Source of the DNA: Dichetophora obliterata | Taxonomy: Eukaryota > Arthropoda > Insecta > Diptera > Sciomyzidae | DNA: 64,000 bases | Direction of reading: 5' to 3' | NCBI GenBank assembly: GCA_963920525.1 | Contig: OY986438.1 | Span: forward strand, 47,327,788-47,391,787 | Shown: positions 22,250-33,072 of the stretch, piece after piece | How the letters are laid out: each line of letters starts with the position of its first letter | Position numbering within the stretch: the first letter of the stretch is position 1 | The notes under the pieces: model-generated | The model's input: only the letters and a program-made list of their open reading frames with translations | Database searches by the model: none | What the model was told of the DNA's origin: nothing | Translations under genes and position numbers: made by a program

Positions 22250-22689
22250 TCTACTCGTTTTTTATTTTATTTTTCTTCAAAATTTTATCTCAAATATGAA
22301 AATTAGACAAAAACTAACAGAGTTGTGATTTTTTTGATTTTCGAAAAAAATCAAATTTTTTTCCTTTTGTATTAAAAAAAGCGCAAAATTCCAAATTTTA
22401 AAAAATTTTATTGAAAATTTTTGGAAATATTTTCTTAAACTATATTTCAAACATAAACAAAAAATTGTGGGATTACGTTAGATTACGTTATGAAATTTTT
22501 TAGTTGAAGTGTACCATTTTGGAAATTTCGAGTTTGGATATTTTTACGAAAAAAATCCCAAAAAATTTAAAAATGGAAATTTTGAAAAAGTTACCAAGAC
22601 ATGTGTTAGAGATAGTTGTGAGCTATTTTGTGCAAAAAATTAAAAAAAAATCATAAAAAATCTAAAAAACTATGTTTCTCATTTTAAAT

Positions 22690-22955
22690 AACTATAATTA
22701 CGAGCTTTAGAACAAGTAAGTTTTTAAGATGGCAACAACAACAACAACTCTGTATAGAGCCAATCACTTAGCTGACTAGACAGTCTGTTTCGGAAATCGC
22801 GACATTTCCTCTTCAGTAGTCTTTTGAGTGATTAAGCTGTGATCAACTCACTGTTTAAAGTCGCATATGATTTCACACATTTGGAATTCATTTATTTGAA
22901 TTATATAGAACAAATTGAACATTTAAGTTTGCTACTTAATCATATGTGACATTAA
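22690..22955 (-). repeat. Hammerhead-bearing interspersed repeat, copy 1
   Basis: It shares about 180 bp with 41365-41550: GAGCTTTAGA(A/T)CAAG, a (CAACAA)n tract, the ribozyme block and GCTGTGATCAACTCACTG. It then ends in a looser inverted pair (GTCGCATATGATT and AATCATATGTGAC). Read in ribozyme orientation the order is ribozyme, (GTT)n, CTTGTTCTAAAGCTC. Confidence 0.75.
22762..22833 (-). ncRNA. Hammerhead ribozyme (best copy)
   Basis: A self-cleaving RNA. Minus-strand reading gives outer stem I AATCACT with AGTGATT (7 bp), internal loop CAAAA/AGCTA, inner stem I GACTA with TAGTC (5 bp), core CUGAAGA (22816-22810; CUGANGA consensus), stem II GGAAAT-GTCGCG-ATTTCC (6 bp), core GAAA (22791-22788), a 3-bp stem III ACA-GAC-TGT, and cleavage triplet GUC with C17 at 22779. 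Predicted cleavage is between 22779 and 22778. Every invariant residue is present. The open stem I/internal loop and tiny stem III resemble ribozymes of Penelope-like elements and animal retrozymes. Activity is inferred. Confidence 0.85.
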
Positions 22956-23431
22956 AATATCGTACTTTGGTTTCATGTTAAAAAAAATTAAAAAAACCTA
23001 AAAACCAACAAATTTTATTTTTCACCACTGTCCATTGGACGTCGAACTAAATGTGCGCTACACGTCTATTTATTTATTGATTTAGACATCTGTCTATAAA
23101 TTCACTGTACCAGAAGAAGAAATATGTGTGCGTTTATTATAGGTTTTTACGTAAACGCTTGGTTAAAATTAAAAATTCACCAAAATCACCAAATCTTAAA
23201 AAACTCTTAAATCCAGATAAATAAATGGGAAATAGTGAAAGCTTAACACAATATACAGAGAATTGACTATTAGCAGCAGTGAAAATTAAATTTGTTTGTT
23301 TTTGGAGTTTTTTAATATTTTTTAATAACCAAGGTATGATGTGTTGGCACCTCTGGAATTCAAAAGTTTTTTCTTACTAAAATCATTAATATTTTTTAAA
23401 TAATTGAACTCATTTAATATGAGAAATATAT

Positions 23432-23598
23432 ATGGAATTCACAAACGTTGATATTTTTCGTGCTATTCGTTATTTGTGCTGTTCACAATATAATAATTCA
23501 CAATGTGATCAGCAACATGGGTAATAATGTAAATTATTATGGTTTGAACAGCACAAATAACAAATAGCACGAGAAATATCAACGTTTGTGAATTCCAT
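23432..23598. repeat. Hairpin with 54-bp arms
   Basis: Arms 23432-23485 and 23545-23598 are complementary over 54 positions with very few mismatches (ATGGAATTCACAAACGTTG... against its complement). They enclose a 59-base loop that contains a further weak inverted pair. No coding. It is probably a foldback MITE inserted in the larger inverted repeat. Confidence 0.8.
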
Positions 23599-24135
23599 AG
23601 ATGTTTTTCAGATTGTTGTATGACTTTTTTGTGTTCGAAATGCCAGAAACAGTCACTTTGAGAATTTTTGGAAAAAAGTTAAGTTTCAAAAGCTATAACT
23701 TTGGTATCCGAATTTTGGTTTACTTAAATTTTTGCACAAAATAGCTCACAACTATTTCTCATCTAGTTCTTGGTAATTTTTTTTTTTCAAATTTTGTATT
23801 TTAAAATTTTTAGGGATTTTTTTTTCTGTAAAAATACCCAAACTCAAAATTTCCAAAATGGTACACTTCAACTAAAAAATTTCATAACGACCATGGCATT
23901 TAATGTAATCCCAAAATTTTTTTTGTATGTGTTTGAAATATTATTTAAGAAAATAATTCCACAAAATTTCACTGAAATTTTTTCAAATTTGGGTTTTTGC
24001 GATTTTTTTAATACAACAAGAAAAAAAATTAGATTTTTTTCGAAAATTAAAAAATCACAACTCTGTTAATTTTTGTCTACTTTTCATGTTTGAGATAACA
24101 TTTTGAAGAAAAATAAAATAAAAAACGAGACCAGT

Positions 24136-24500
24136 TCTTTTAAAATATGGACTTAAAAAAAGTTATTGGAATTTTTTAGAAAAAAAGAGCACTTTTTCCC
24201 CATATAAATCAGATTTTCAACTTAAGGTCGCAAGAGGCACGTTTATATATTAATATTTTTTCCTGAAATTTTTAGAATATACTTTTGACATGATAAGAAA
24301 CAAACGAGGGCACCGCACATATTCAATTTTTAAAAACATATTTCGCATACAGTTAAGGGCCACCCCATCGAGCATAGATAGACAACCTTCTGTTGTGTTA
24401 GCGTCCGCAAAATATTTCATTAACTTTAATAACCAACTTACAATTTAAGAACTTGTATATAAAGAAAAAGTACTTGTTACCTCGAGTTCGAGTACGTTGG
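24136..24500. other. AT-rich stretch, nothing recognised
   Basis: No gene, array or paired termini are seen here. Confidence 0.4.
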
Positions 24501-24502
24501 TG

Positions 24503-24604
24503 GATAAAAAAATTGAAAACTCATCGTTGCTAAGACTTTCTAAGTTTAGATATGTAGATGACAGCTTTTTAACAACTTGTTTCAAATGTGAAACGAAGTT
24601 TTAG
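24503..24604 (+). pseudogene. Possible Penelope-like reverse transcriptase scrap
   Basis: A 33-codon open stretch reads ...LLRLSKFRYVDDSFLTT and stops at 24602-24604. YVDD preceded by aromatic/basic residues is the motif C of reverse transcriptases; the FRYVDD form is usual in Penelope-like elements. Nothing else of the enzyme is recognisable on either side, so chance cannot be excluded. Confidence 0.35.
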
Positions 24605-25079
24605 GAACAATTCCACGTGCCTTTAATTAAAACTAAAAGAGGCTCACACTTAAGACTAGAAGCACTCACGTTGTGGCCAGTATATTCTTTATTTCAAATT
24701 CTTAACCTACAACATTCTCATGGTGGTAGAAGAAAAACTTGAGAGATGCCAATCACTTATCGAGGAACTAAATAGATGATTGATTTTTTGATTTTCACAA
24801 TATATCGGATGAATTTGCTCAATTTTTTTTATTTTTATTCGAACACAAATTCAAATAATGAATAACGAATAAAAGTTTTGAGTAATTTATTTGAAATTTA
24901 AACAAAGAATAAAATTAAAAATACTTGATACTGAGTTCTGATTGAAAATATATACAATAAATATTACTTGTTATTCGTTATTTGAATAATTTTTAATTGA
25001 GTAATGCCCTACACTGGATGAGTTGAACTTAATAAAGTGCGCAAGTTTTTAAATTTGTTCCAAGGATCTAATTTCTCCG

Positions 25080-26900
25080 TAAACCACATGTCTAGCCAGA
25101 CCAGGGTTGATATTTTTTCGGTACAATTGTACTTTTTTGATACAATTTTATATTGTACCTACTTTTCTAGTACCAAAGCGTTTTCGGTACATTTTATTTC
25201 ACTCTATAAAAAACACAGAATTTAGAATTTTAAGTAAGCCAACGATTTAAAAGAATTAAAAAAATTTATCTAGTTCTGAATTTTGGTACTCTGTAAAGAA
25301 CATAAAAAATGATTTTAAAGAGTCGATTTTCTCCAATTTATATAAAATTGCTTAGCCCAACATAAGCAGTACATTTCAAGTATACAATATAAATATCATA
25401 TTCTCCCAGCGTATTTCACCGTAAATTTTGGTGGTTGAATATCATATCATCATCTCTGCCCTATAAAGGGTTAAGGAATTCTTTCAATTTCTCATTCAAC
25501 AGCAAATAAAAGAATATTTTATTTTCAAAGTTTAATAAAAAACAATTACAGAAACAGACAGCAAATTGCAACAGTTTATTTAACTTAATTTAAGTTAAAC
25601 ATTTTTTAAGATCTAGTTATCTTAAATCTAGTGAACAGTAATATATCAACTGAAAAAATTTCTAAAATTTGACTGAAAGCGAAGAATTGCTTGACTGAAA
25701 GATTTTCCCATTAATTTCTTTCGTTGCCTTAACATAGAAATATCCTGACTGACAATAAAAAAGTTTTTTTCGGCTGGATTGTGTCAAATTTCGGGTGGAT
25801 GACCCAAAGGATGACCTAAAGACATCTGCAAAAAACCTGATTTACAAAATTTTAGTGACCTTTCTATATTAAGGTATCGATGAAATTCACACGTTTTTAG
25901 AAATTTTTGTTTTTTAATTATAAAAAGATCTCTAAATTTTATGTTTACATAATTTTTTATAGAATTTATTGATTTCATTTTATGAATATTATAAGACCAC
26001 TTCTGTTCCTTTTTGTGATTATAAAAAACTTTGTGATTTACTAAAAATAAACAAAAACCTTTGCAACTTTTTTTTATAAGGTTTATGAGGGTCGAAGTTT
26101 AGAAAACCCCACAGTATATTCTTAGTTATGCATGTTTTTAAAGTTTGATGATGTCACTTAGTATAGATTACGGTTGTGGTGTTCATCCAATTTTGCGAAA
26201 ACTAAAATGCAAAACACGTTTAAGATATGGAAGATTATGTGTTAAATATGCTGTTCATACACATTTTTGTGGAATTTACAAAAGTCATGTTTATTATTTA
26301 GCAATAATATTATGCTTATTTTTTACGTCACTTTGTATGGGAGATTGGTCAAGTTTTTATCAATTTTGCCAAATTCCAAACTCAAATTGAATTTTTATAT
26401 TCTTAGCATACGTTCGTAATTTTAATTTATTAAATTAATTTTTGCGGAATTTTTAGAGACGTAACTGTTTTCATATAATTACTTTGTTTAGTAGGTAGGC
26501 GTGGTTTCTATACTATTTTGACAAATTTGAAATATTTGGTGAGCATTTGAGACCAAAGTTCATATGCAAAATTTCAATTGATTACATTAGTTTTTGTGGC
26601 ATTTTTAGAGATTTTACCATTTTGTTAAAGCAACTTTGTATGTAAATGCGTTGATTTGATAAAGAAAGCGTGGTTTTCATTCGATTTTGCTCGTTTTGGA
26701 ACTTGATCTTTGTTTTTTTTAATATAAGCACACATACCAAACTTCAATATAATAGCCTTAAAATTGCGGCTGTAATCACATTGAGAGACTGCCCTAGCGA
26801 AATGGGCTCAGGTGATACTGATCAAGACTAAATATTACTTTTCTATACCTCCTTATCAGCGATACAAACGTAATGAGAAAGTTTACGCAATATACTTTTT
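25080..26900. repeat. Interspersed repeat block, copy A
   Basis: It is collinear with 32330-35040 over several landmarks: AGGGTTGATATTTT, TAGTTCTGAATTTTGGTACTC, TTCTTTCAATTTCTCATTC, CATTTCTTTCGTT, TTTTTTCGGCTGGATTGT and TTACGGTTGTGGTGTTCATC. The last third contains DINE-1-like units ('CACTTTGTATGGGAG', 'GGCGTGGTTT', and 'TGATACTGATCAAGACTAAATATT' near the end). Copy A lacks two insertions present in copy B and has one TTAA MITE that B lacks. Confidence 0.75.
25356..25470. mobile_element. TTAA-target MITE, copy 1
   Basis: It starts CCCAACATAAG after TTAG (25352-25355) and ends CCCTATAAAGGG before TTAA (25471-25474). Copy B of the surrounding block has an uninterrupted TTAA here, so this is a clean 115-bp insertion. 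It shares GCGTATTTCAC.G.AAATTTTGG with 41165-41293. Piggybac-type elements target TTAA and start with CCC. Confidence 0.75.
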
Positions 26901-27990
26901 TTTTTATTTAGTACAATTTTTTCTAGATTTGTGAACCAAAATAAATAAGCCATTTATCAACCCAGAGCCAGACATGCACACTTCAACGTTCATGCTTAAT
27001 TTTTCCATTTTAACTATGTACTAGCAATAAAAATAAGTATCTTTTCGTGTTTTACATAGCTTCATGTAAGGAAAACTAACTTAAAAGATACCTTTAACAA
27101 TCACTTCAACACACACACGCATTTTTCAACTCAAGCCGAAGCTAAAGCAAGCCTTCCTTTAGGCCATTTCAACAAACTCATTTCACATTTGCAACATAAA
27201 CTTGCCGCAAATGGTTGTTGCAATAAAACTTTATTTAGAACCAACATCGTACTTGAGCTGTATTATATTGAGACATGTGTAGATTGCTGACCAAAAAAAT
27301 AAAAAAACAACGAAAAAAATTTGGGTACAAGCAATGGAGATTGGAGATGTTATCATTTTAGAGAGGTTTAATTTTTTTCATGCTGCCGTTTAACCTTTAT
27401 AAATATTTAAAATATCATTTTTCAAAGTGGAGGAATAGAAAAAATATAAAACAAAATGTGGGCCCCATAAAAAAATGCCTTACATAACAATTATATACTC
27501 TATTTCACTTTTAAATAATTTTACAGTAGCAGCACTTTGGCGCACTCACGATTGGCAGCACTGAGTCAACGCTTTTGGCAAAACTTTGAATGAAAAAATT
27601 AAAACTAACTGCTTTTCTTGAAAAGTTAAGAATTCCAATTGAAAATTATGCAGATTCATGTCAAAAAACTTTCTTTTTTAAATTACCGTGCCAACAAGCG
27701 AGCTGTTTATCACATATTTATTGTTTTACTCTATTTTTTTGACCAGTCACTTTGGCTGTCTGCCTAATTTTGTTACGTTTTTGTTTTCTGGCTATTTCAA
27801 GGTGTTAAAACATTTATGGCAACCCAAGCAGCCAAAGTCACTTTCGATTATTTTACACATTTTCATCTATGTATGTAGTTGGAAAAAAAAAAATAAAATA
27901 TTTTCCAGATACTCTTTACATTTGTTGGCACTTTGCTCAACATCTTTGCCGTGTTAAAGTTTTCCTGTAATTTTTCCGCTTTAGGAAAAA
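26901..27990. other. AT-rich stretch, nothing recognised
   Basis: Simple non-coding DNA. An open frame at 27688-27957 is hydrophobic and low-complexity, with no recognisable domain. Confidence 0.45.
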
Positions 27991-28300
27991 AATTTTATTG
28001 CAATGAAAACAGCGTGTCTTGAGCGGGAACCAGCTGTGTGCGCTATTCGATGATGGCATCGAGCAATGCTGGTTACGGTAGGCAGTTTGACAGAAGCGGT
28101 ATTGGCAGCACTGTCAGCTGTAGCTGCGGGTTGGTGCCGCAAGATATGCTATGATTTGTTTATGGCCACATTTTTTCCACCATCCCCATCCCTCGCAGTG
28201 GGAATCCTCCGGCATGTGCCGGAACACAACACTCTGGCTATACTCTCAAGTGGGCAACGCTGGCGGGGGTTTGATGTAGCATCGCGTTGATGGAATTATT
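27991..28300. other. GC-richer island of unknown role
   Basis: This ~300-bp stretch is distinctly less AT-rich than its surroundings. A 74-codon frame (28066-28290, plus) begins MLVTVGSLTEAVLAALSAV but matches no family I know, and no splice sites or neighbours support it. It may be a conserved host non-coding block or a short exon. Confidence 0.3.
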
Positions 28301-29320
28301 TGTAGTTAAAGTTGTGTTTGATGGCGTGCAGGTTCAATTCTCTGCAGGCATGTTTGATACGGAGGGGCGTAAAACTGTAAGTGTAACTTGGTATCTCTGA
28401 GCTCTGAGGCACCACATTAAGGCGGGTGTGAGATAATTTCTTGTTGGCATTGGATATGATATAAACATTAAGTCTAATGATGTGAAACACTATTTTGGAT
28501 CGATAAAAAAGATGTGGGGATTCTTTTTAATGTCTTGAGTGATTTTTGCGCCGTGGTGCAAAGAGTATTAATACTTTGTTTTCCAATTTAGTGCAGGAAT
28601 TTCAAGAATTTTTATGAAATTATAAGAAAATAAAAAACTCGAGAAATTTGACAGCCACTAAAACGAACATTAAGATAGCTTGACCTAGAAACTTAACGAC
28701 AGATAAGTTTCCAAAGCCTAATTTTAGAAATAAAACTATTTCGTCATAATAAAACAGATCTAGCAAAATTGTTCATATAACATTTGCGAAAGTCATTACA
28801 TCGGAAATATAAACAAAAAATATTTATACATTACTGGCAAATTAATATGTTTGCTCAACAAAAATTATGTTTTGCATAATCTTTATATTTTTAAAGATTA
28901 AATTAAACTTTAATGTTAATTAAAGTTGAACTATACAATAATAATATAAAAATAAAGTGTTTTTACAGTGTATACTTCTTCTCAAACAAATGTATATTTG
29001 TGACAGACACTACACGATAGGAACTCAAGAAAGGGACTCTAAGAGTAAGTGTGAATGTTCTAAAGTTGTAAAAATATGTTTCTGATTTTAAAACCAACTG
29101 TATCTTTAATAAACTTTTTTAAAAAATTATTAACTTTTACAAAAAATGTGTATTTACACTTTTAAGTAAAATTTTATGCATCACAAGCATTACACTGTAA
29201 AACGGGACAGACACTACATTCCTTTTTATATTTTTTATATGTAATTATAAATTTATTATATAATAAATAATCTGAATATATAAATGGCAAGCACTCTGAT
29301 CCGTGCCCAATATCACTTAA
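28301..29320. other. AT-rich stretch with two GACAGACACTACA motifs
   Basis: No gene is seen. GACAGACACTACA occurs near 29003 and 29210; the same word recurs near 30770, with a variant near 54256. Confidence 0.5.
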
Positions 29321-29475
29321 ACTGTTCAGCCTGAAAGTATGCACCTCTTAATGCATATAAGGCAAGCATGCTGCTTCGCACACAGTATTTCTCAAACGGT
29401 AATTATTTTTTGACAGTAAAGTACTTTTACAAGACATACTGTTCTCAAAAATGTTCAGCCTGAAAGTATGCACAG
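29285..29475. repeat. Partial tandem duplication, ~129-bp spacing
   Basis: GTTCAGCCTGAAAGTATGCAC lies at 29324-29344 and again at 29453-29473, and GGCAAGCA...CTG precedes each. The segment from 29361 to 29460 is also found at 42108-42212, so this is an interspersed repeat with an internal duplication. Confidence 0.75.
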
Positions 29476-30865
29476 AAAACATATTTGATACTTATCAGTG
29501 AAAATATTAGGTTTTTACAAGAGTAAGTTTCTGATCTAACTACCTTTTCACTAACTACAGTAACACTGCTTCAATTCGTAAAGTGTTATTTAAAGTTGTA
29601 CATTTGTATTTTAAAAAAACAATTGAATAAAAAATCAAGCTTTAAAAAGAGAAAAAAGTGTTTTCGGCAAATGGATCCAAAAAGGAATTGTGCGGAGGAC
29701 TTGTCGTAGGACAGGGTTTTATACTAGTTTTTATATATAATAATAATTATTAAGCAAAACTGTTATTGGTAATACTTTGTAGACACCGTACATCAAACAT
29801 TGTTTACGTTGTTGAAATGTGTAAAGTGAGCTTTTTTTATATTTTATTTTATTATGAAATATAATAAATGCTTTATTTTAGCACAAGTTATTTATTTACA
29901 ATCCACGTAGACAAATATATGTTCATAAATTTTTTTATGTACAAGTTCATCTGATTTTTTGCAGAATTTTTAAGTCCTTTTTGGATTTTCGAATTAAACC
30001 TTTATATTTTTAAATTCCAAAAATGTCTAACAAAAAATTGAAAAATATCATGTGCTTTCTTGGTTTAGTTCTAAGCTTTTTTAATAACTTTTTTTGGTGA
30101 AAAATCCAGTTAAAAAAAAAAACATTTAAAGACCAAATTCAAAAACCCTGACATGATTGAAAAACGTTCTAAAAAAATGCACTTTCGATTAATCTTCGAT
30201 TAATTTTCAACATTTTTTGTTTTAAAATGTTTTTTCGTCAAGTTCCGATTTTTTTTCGATTTAAAATGTAATGGATTAAGCTGTCATGTTGCAAAAGCAA
30301 TCTGGTATTGAAAAATAATACACACGTCATTAAAAAATAGACACTTTTTCGAAAATTTTACGCCCTTTATATCAAAAACAATAAAAGGTCTTTTTATATG
30401 GGCATTTCCACAGAAAAGTCTGCCGTGACCAAAAAATTAAAACTTAATAAAAACTTACTAAATTATTCATTAATTTTTACTAACTTTTTATGACTAAAAG
30501 AGTATTATATATCTAATATTTGCAGAAAAGTTAAAGATTTTAAGTTTTTCAATTAAGAAGAAAATTATTTTTATCGCCACCTACTATTCCGAAGTCACTT
30601 TCAATTGTGCCAATATCAAAGAAATATTTAAATAAAATTCCGGGTGAAAGAAGTTTTTTTACATTTGAGAAGTCCTTTTTCTATAATTTCATTTCAATTA
30701 TGTTAGATAATATGTTAGATAAACTCATTTTATAAATAAGCTGATTCACCTAAAAAATACTTATTTCGTGACAGACACTACAACCAATTATATAATTTAT
30801 AAAATAAATTTTAAATTTTCATATAGAACTTTTTTAGTAACGATTCAAACATACACTTTAACACA
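29476..30865. other. AT-rich stretch, nothing recognised
   Basis: No coding or RNA gene is seen; poly-A and poly-T runs dominate. Confidence 0.5.
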
Positions 30866-31023
30866 TCTATACTATTAAATAAAATTGAAGTGAGTTTCTT
30901 TTACCAGTAAACGCCAAAAGTATTGGGCCGATTTTTATGAAAAAAGTTTTAAAATATCATATTTGTGCTACAGCATTTTAAAAGGGTATTTTCATTTCGA
31001 AAATGTTATAATAAGTATATTTA
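30866..31023 (+). mobile_element. 5' fragment of a Helitron-like element
   Basis: It begins TCTATACTATTAAATAAA and continues to 'GGGCCGATTTTTATGAAAAAAG', the same start and early phrase as the elements at 4430 and 7227. The rest is displaced by the PIF/Harbinger insertion at 31024 and I cannot identify a 3' end. Confidence 0.45.
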
Positions 31024-32295
31024 TGCCCCTATCACCGTCTGCGAATCGAATGCTTCACTCTAGTCGAATGATTTGTCGAATATTTCTCTTTGTGGTATTG
31101 CTGTTTGCGAACCTACTTATTCGCCTCAGATACGGTGCTGCCAAAGCAGAAAACATAAAAATTCACTTAGAATCGTCAAAAGTCAAACCTCAAGTTTCAA
31201 TTAAGCCGCGATAAATACAAATAAATAAGCAGCGTTGAGCTATTATTGGCGAGAAAATTGTGTAAACGGAAACTTTACAGTACAGTGTTATACACTATAT
31301 AATTCATTAGACAAATATAATTCATCGAAAGTTCCTGACCACCTGTGATAATTTTAATCTTCCCTGTTATACTTTATTGAAATAAAAGTTTTCACTTAGA
31401 TTTCAGACACAAATTTTGTTTTTTATTCTTAAAATACTAAATTATAAAATGGTTAGCAGCACAGATCTATTCTTTGGAGATTAAGAACATCTGAAACTTT
31501 GTGTAGACTACGTTGTAAACAGTTGCGGGAGACAGTAGCGTCGACTGTGTTGTTACCAAAACTTGAGGTCCGCAACATGCCTCAAGTTGCAGAGAGAATC
31601 GACGGCCTGCTCCAAGGGTGAAAGGCTGAGCTGTCTGTTGGGCCCTCCACCAGTCTCGGTTGCTTCCGTCCGAATTGCTGACAATTTTTTTTTCTTCAGC
31701 TTAAAGTCCAGCCAAACCTAAAGTTTAAGTTAGTAGGTAACTTTATTGTAAAGTGTTAAAAATAAGAGCTCACCTTATGCCATTCCTTTACTTCACGTAT
31801 AGGAGGTCCTAGAAAACTTAGCTCTACTGCAAAGCCTTGCCATGAGTCCTTCTGATTTTGTTTTGTGGAGCCGAATTTTCTTAGTCTAGTTGCTACACCA
31901 AGATTCTGCTCCATAAGCTGCACCAGTTTGTGGAACTGTCGGCTGTTCGTTTTTTTATTCTAAAAATATATAGCAATTTGTTTAAAATCAAAGACAAACA
32001 ATAAAATAACAAAAAGAATGCAAGTTACTTACCTTTTTCAATTAATTCCTTTTTGACAACATTTTTATGCAAATATCTAATTCGCCGGCTACTCACCAAA
32101 TATTTCTATTCGTCTATATTTGACGTTAAAGTCGAATCATGTTTGTTAAATTCGCGAACAGTGATACGACCATTATTTCTATTCGTCTGTTTTTGACGTT
32201 TGAGTTGAATCACATTTGTGAAGTTCACGAACAGTGATACCACCTTGGCGAATTGTACACGTTTTCTATTCGATTCGCGAACAGTGATAGGGCTA
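31024..32295 (-). mobile_element. PIF/Harbinger-type transposon carrying a Myb/SANT-like gene
   Basis: TTA flanks both ends (31021-31023 and 32296-32298), the 3-bp TWA target of PIF/Harbinger. The terminal inverted repeats are 28 bp and agree at 23 positions (TGCCCCTATCACCGTCTGCG and TAGCCCTATCACTGTTCGCG, both then AATCGAAT). Inside on the minus strand is a spliced Myb/SANT-like gene, the usual partner of the Harbinger transposase; the transposase itself is missing. A 73-bp subterminal tandem duplication (about 32102-32247) carries TTCGCGAACAGTGATA, an echo of the terminal repeat. Confidence 0.85.
31553..31959 (-). pseudogene. Myb/SANT-like DNA-binding protein of a Harbinger element
   Basis: In PIF/Harbinger elements a Myb/SANT-like protein binds DNA and helps the transposase. 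Two exons are readable. Exon 31959-31774 gives SRQFHKLVQLMEQNLGVATR...ELSFLGPPIREVKEWHK. Then come GTGAGC, a 56-bp intron (31773-31718) and an AG acceptor. Exon 31717-31556 continues VWLDFKLKKKKLSAIRTEATETGGGPN...LSPLEQAVDSL to a TAA at 31553-31555. This is the zeste/Myb_DNA-bind_5 pattern (LGPP.R....W..VW.D.K...KKK, then TGGGP). An upstream splice pair (AAAAAG/GTAAGT near 31990-32032) implies a further 5' exon, but its only ATG frame meets a stop before the splice, so the gene is probably broken. An AATAAA lies downstream on the minus strand of 31422-31427. Confidence 0.75.
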
Positions 32296-32440
32296 TTAAT
32301 TAAGGTATTAAATATTTTCAAGAAATCATTCCAGATCAGGGTTGATATTTTGGTACAGTATTATATTTTTCCTAATTTCCTAGTTCTGAATTTTGGTACT
32401 CTCTAAAAAACATAAAAAATTATTTTAAAGAGTCAATTTT

Positions 32441-32774
32441 GGGAGCGTGTCAGTTTTCTGCTTATCAAAAGTTTGTATTGTCAAAATGCTGGAATTTTTA
32501 TAGTATTTTTAAAATACTGTTTGTCTAAAAAGCTATATTTCAATATACTGCATTGTAAAAATTATGCTTTCAAAATGTCTGCTCTACATTTACAGCATTT
32601 GAACTGTATTTGGGATACAAAATAATGTTTTTTCAGATTTAATTATTTGCCCTTGTACGGAAAACTTTTATTTTAAGCTTATTTATCTTAGTTGTTCTTA
32701 GTCCATAATTTGCAGAATTTTGGCATACAGAACTTTTTGACCTAGTTTTACAATCAGAAAACTGCACCGAACCC
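32441..32774. mobile_element. MITE with 9-bp target duplication
   Basis: The ends GGGAGCGTGTCAGTTTTCTG and, inward from the right, GGGTTCGGTGCAGTTTTCTG are inverted repeats. GTCAATTTT (32432-32440) and GTAAATTTT (32775-32783) flank it; copy A carries a single uninterrupted GTCGATTTT at the same point. An 8-9 bp duplication suits hAT, Merlin or Mutator-like relatives; I cannot choose. No coding. Confidence 0.8.
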
Positions 32775-33072
32775 GTAAATTTTCTCCAATTTATATTAAA
32801 TTGCTTAATTAATTCTTTCAATTTCTCATTCGACAGCAAATGTTAAACGAATATTTTATTTTCAAAGTTTAATAAAAAGCAATTACAGAAATAAACTGCA
32901 GATTGTAACAATTTATTTTATTTAATTTAAGCAAAATATTTTTTAAAATTTAGTGAACTAAAAATATTGATATCAGAAGTATTGATATATCAAATGAAAA
33001 CATTTCTAAAATTTGATTGAAAGTGTAGAATGAACTGAAAGTTTTTCCCATTCATTTCTTTCGTTACTTTAA

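Larger units (their letters stand above)
22250..24135. mobile_element. Element bounded by ~400-bp inverted repeats
   Basis: The block 22250-22650 (starting near CTCGTTTTTTATTTTATTTT) recurs inverted at 23720-24135. Matching landmarks include AACAGAGTTGTGATTTTTT against AAAAAATCACAACTCTGTTA, and AGTTGAAGTGTACCATTTTGG against its complement near 23860. The 1.1-kb centre holds a hammerhead-ribozyme repeat (22690-22955) and a hairpin (23432-23598). No transposase is recognised. It could be a foldback-type element or an inverted duplication; the superfamily is unknown. Confidence 0.7.

Noticed and set aside
28066..28290. 74-codon frame in a GC-richer island
   Set aside because: No family match, splice sites or neighbours; noted only as a compositional island.
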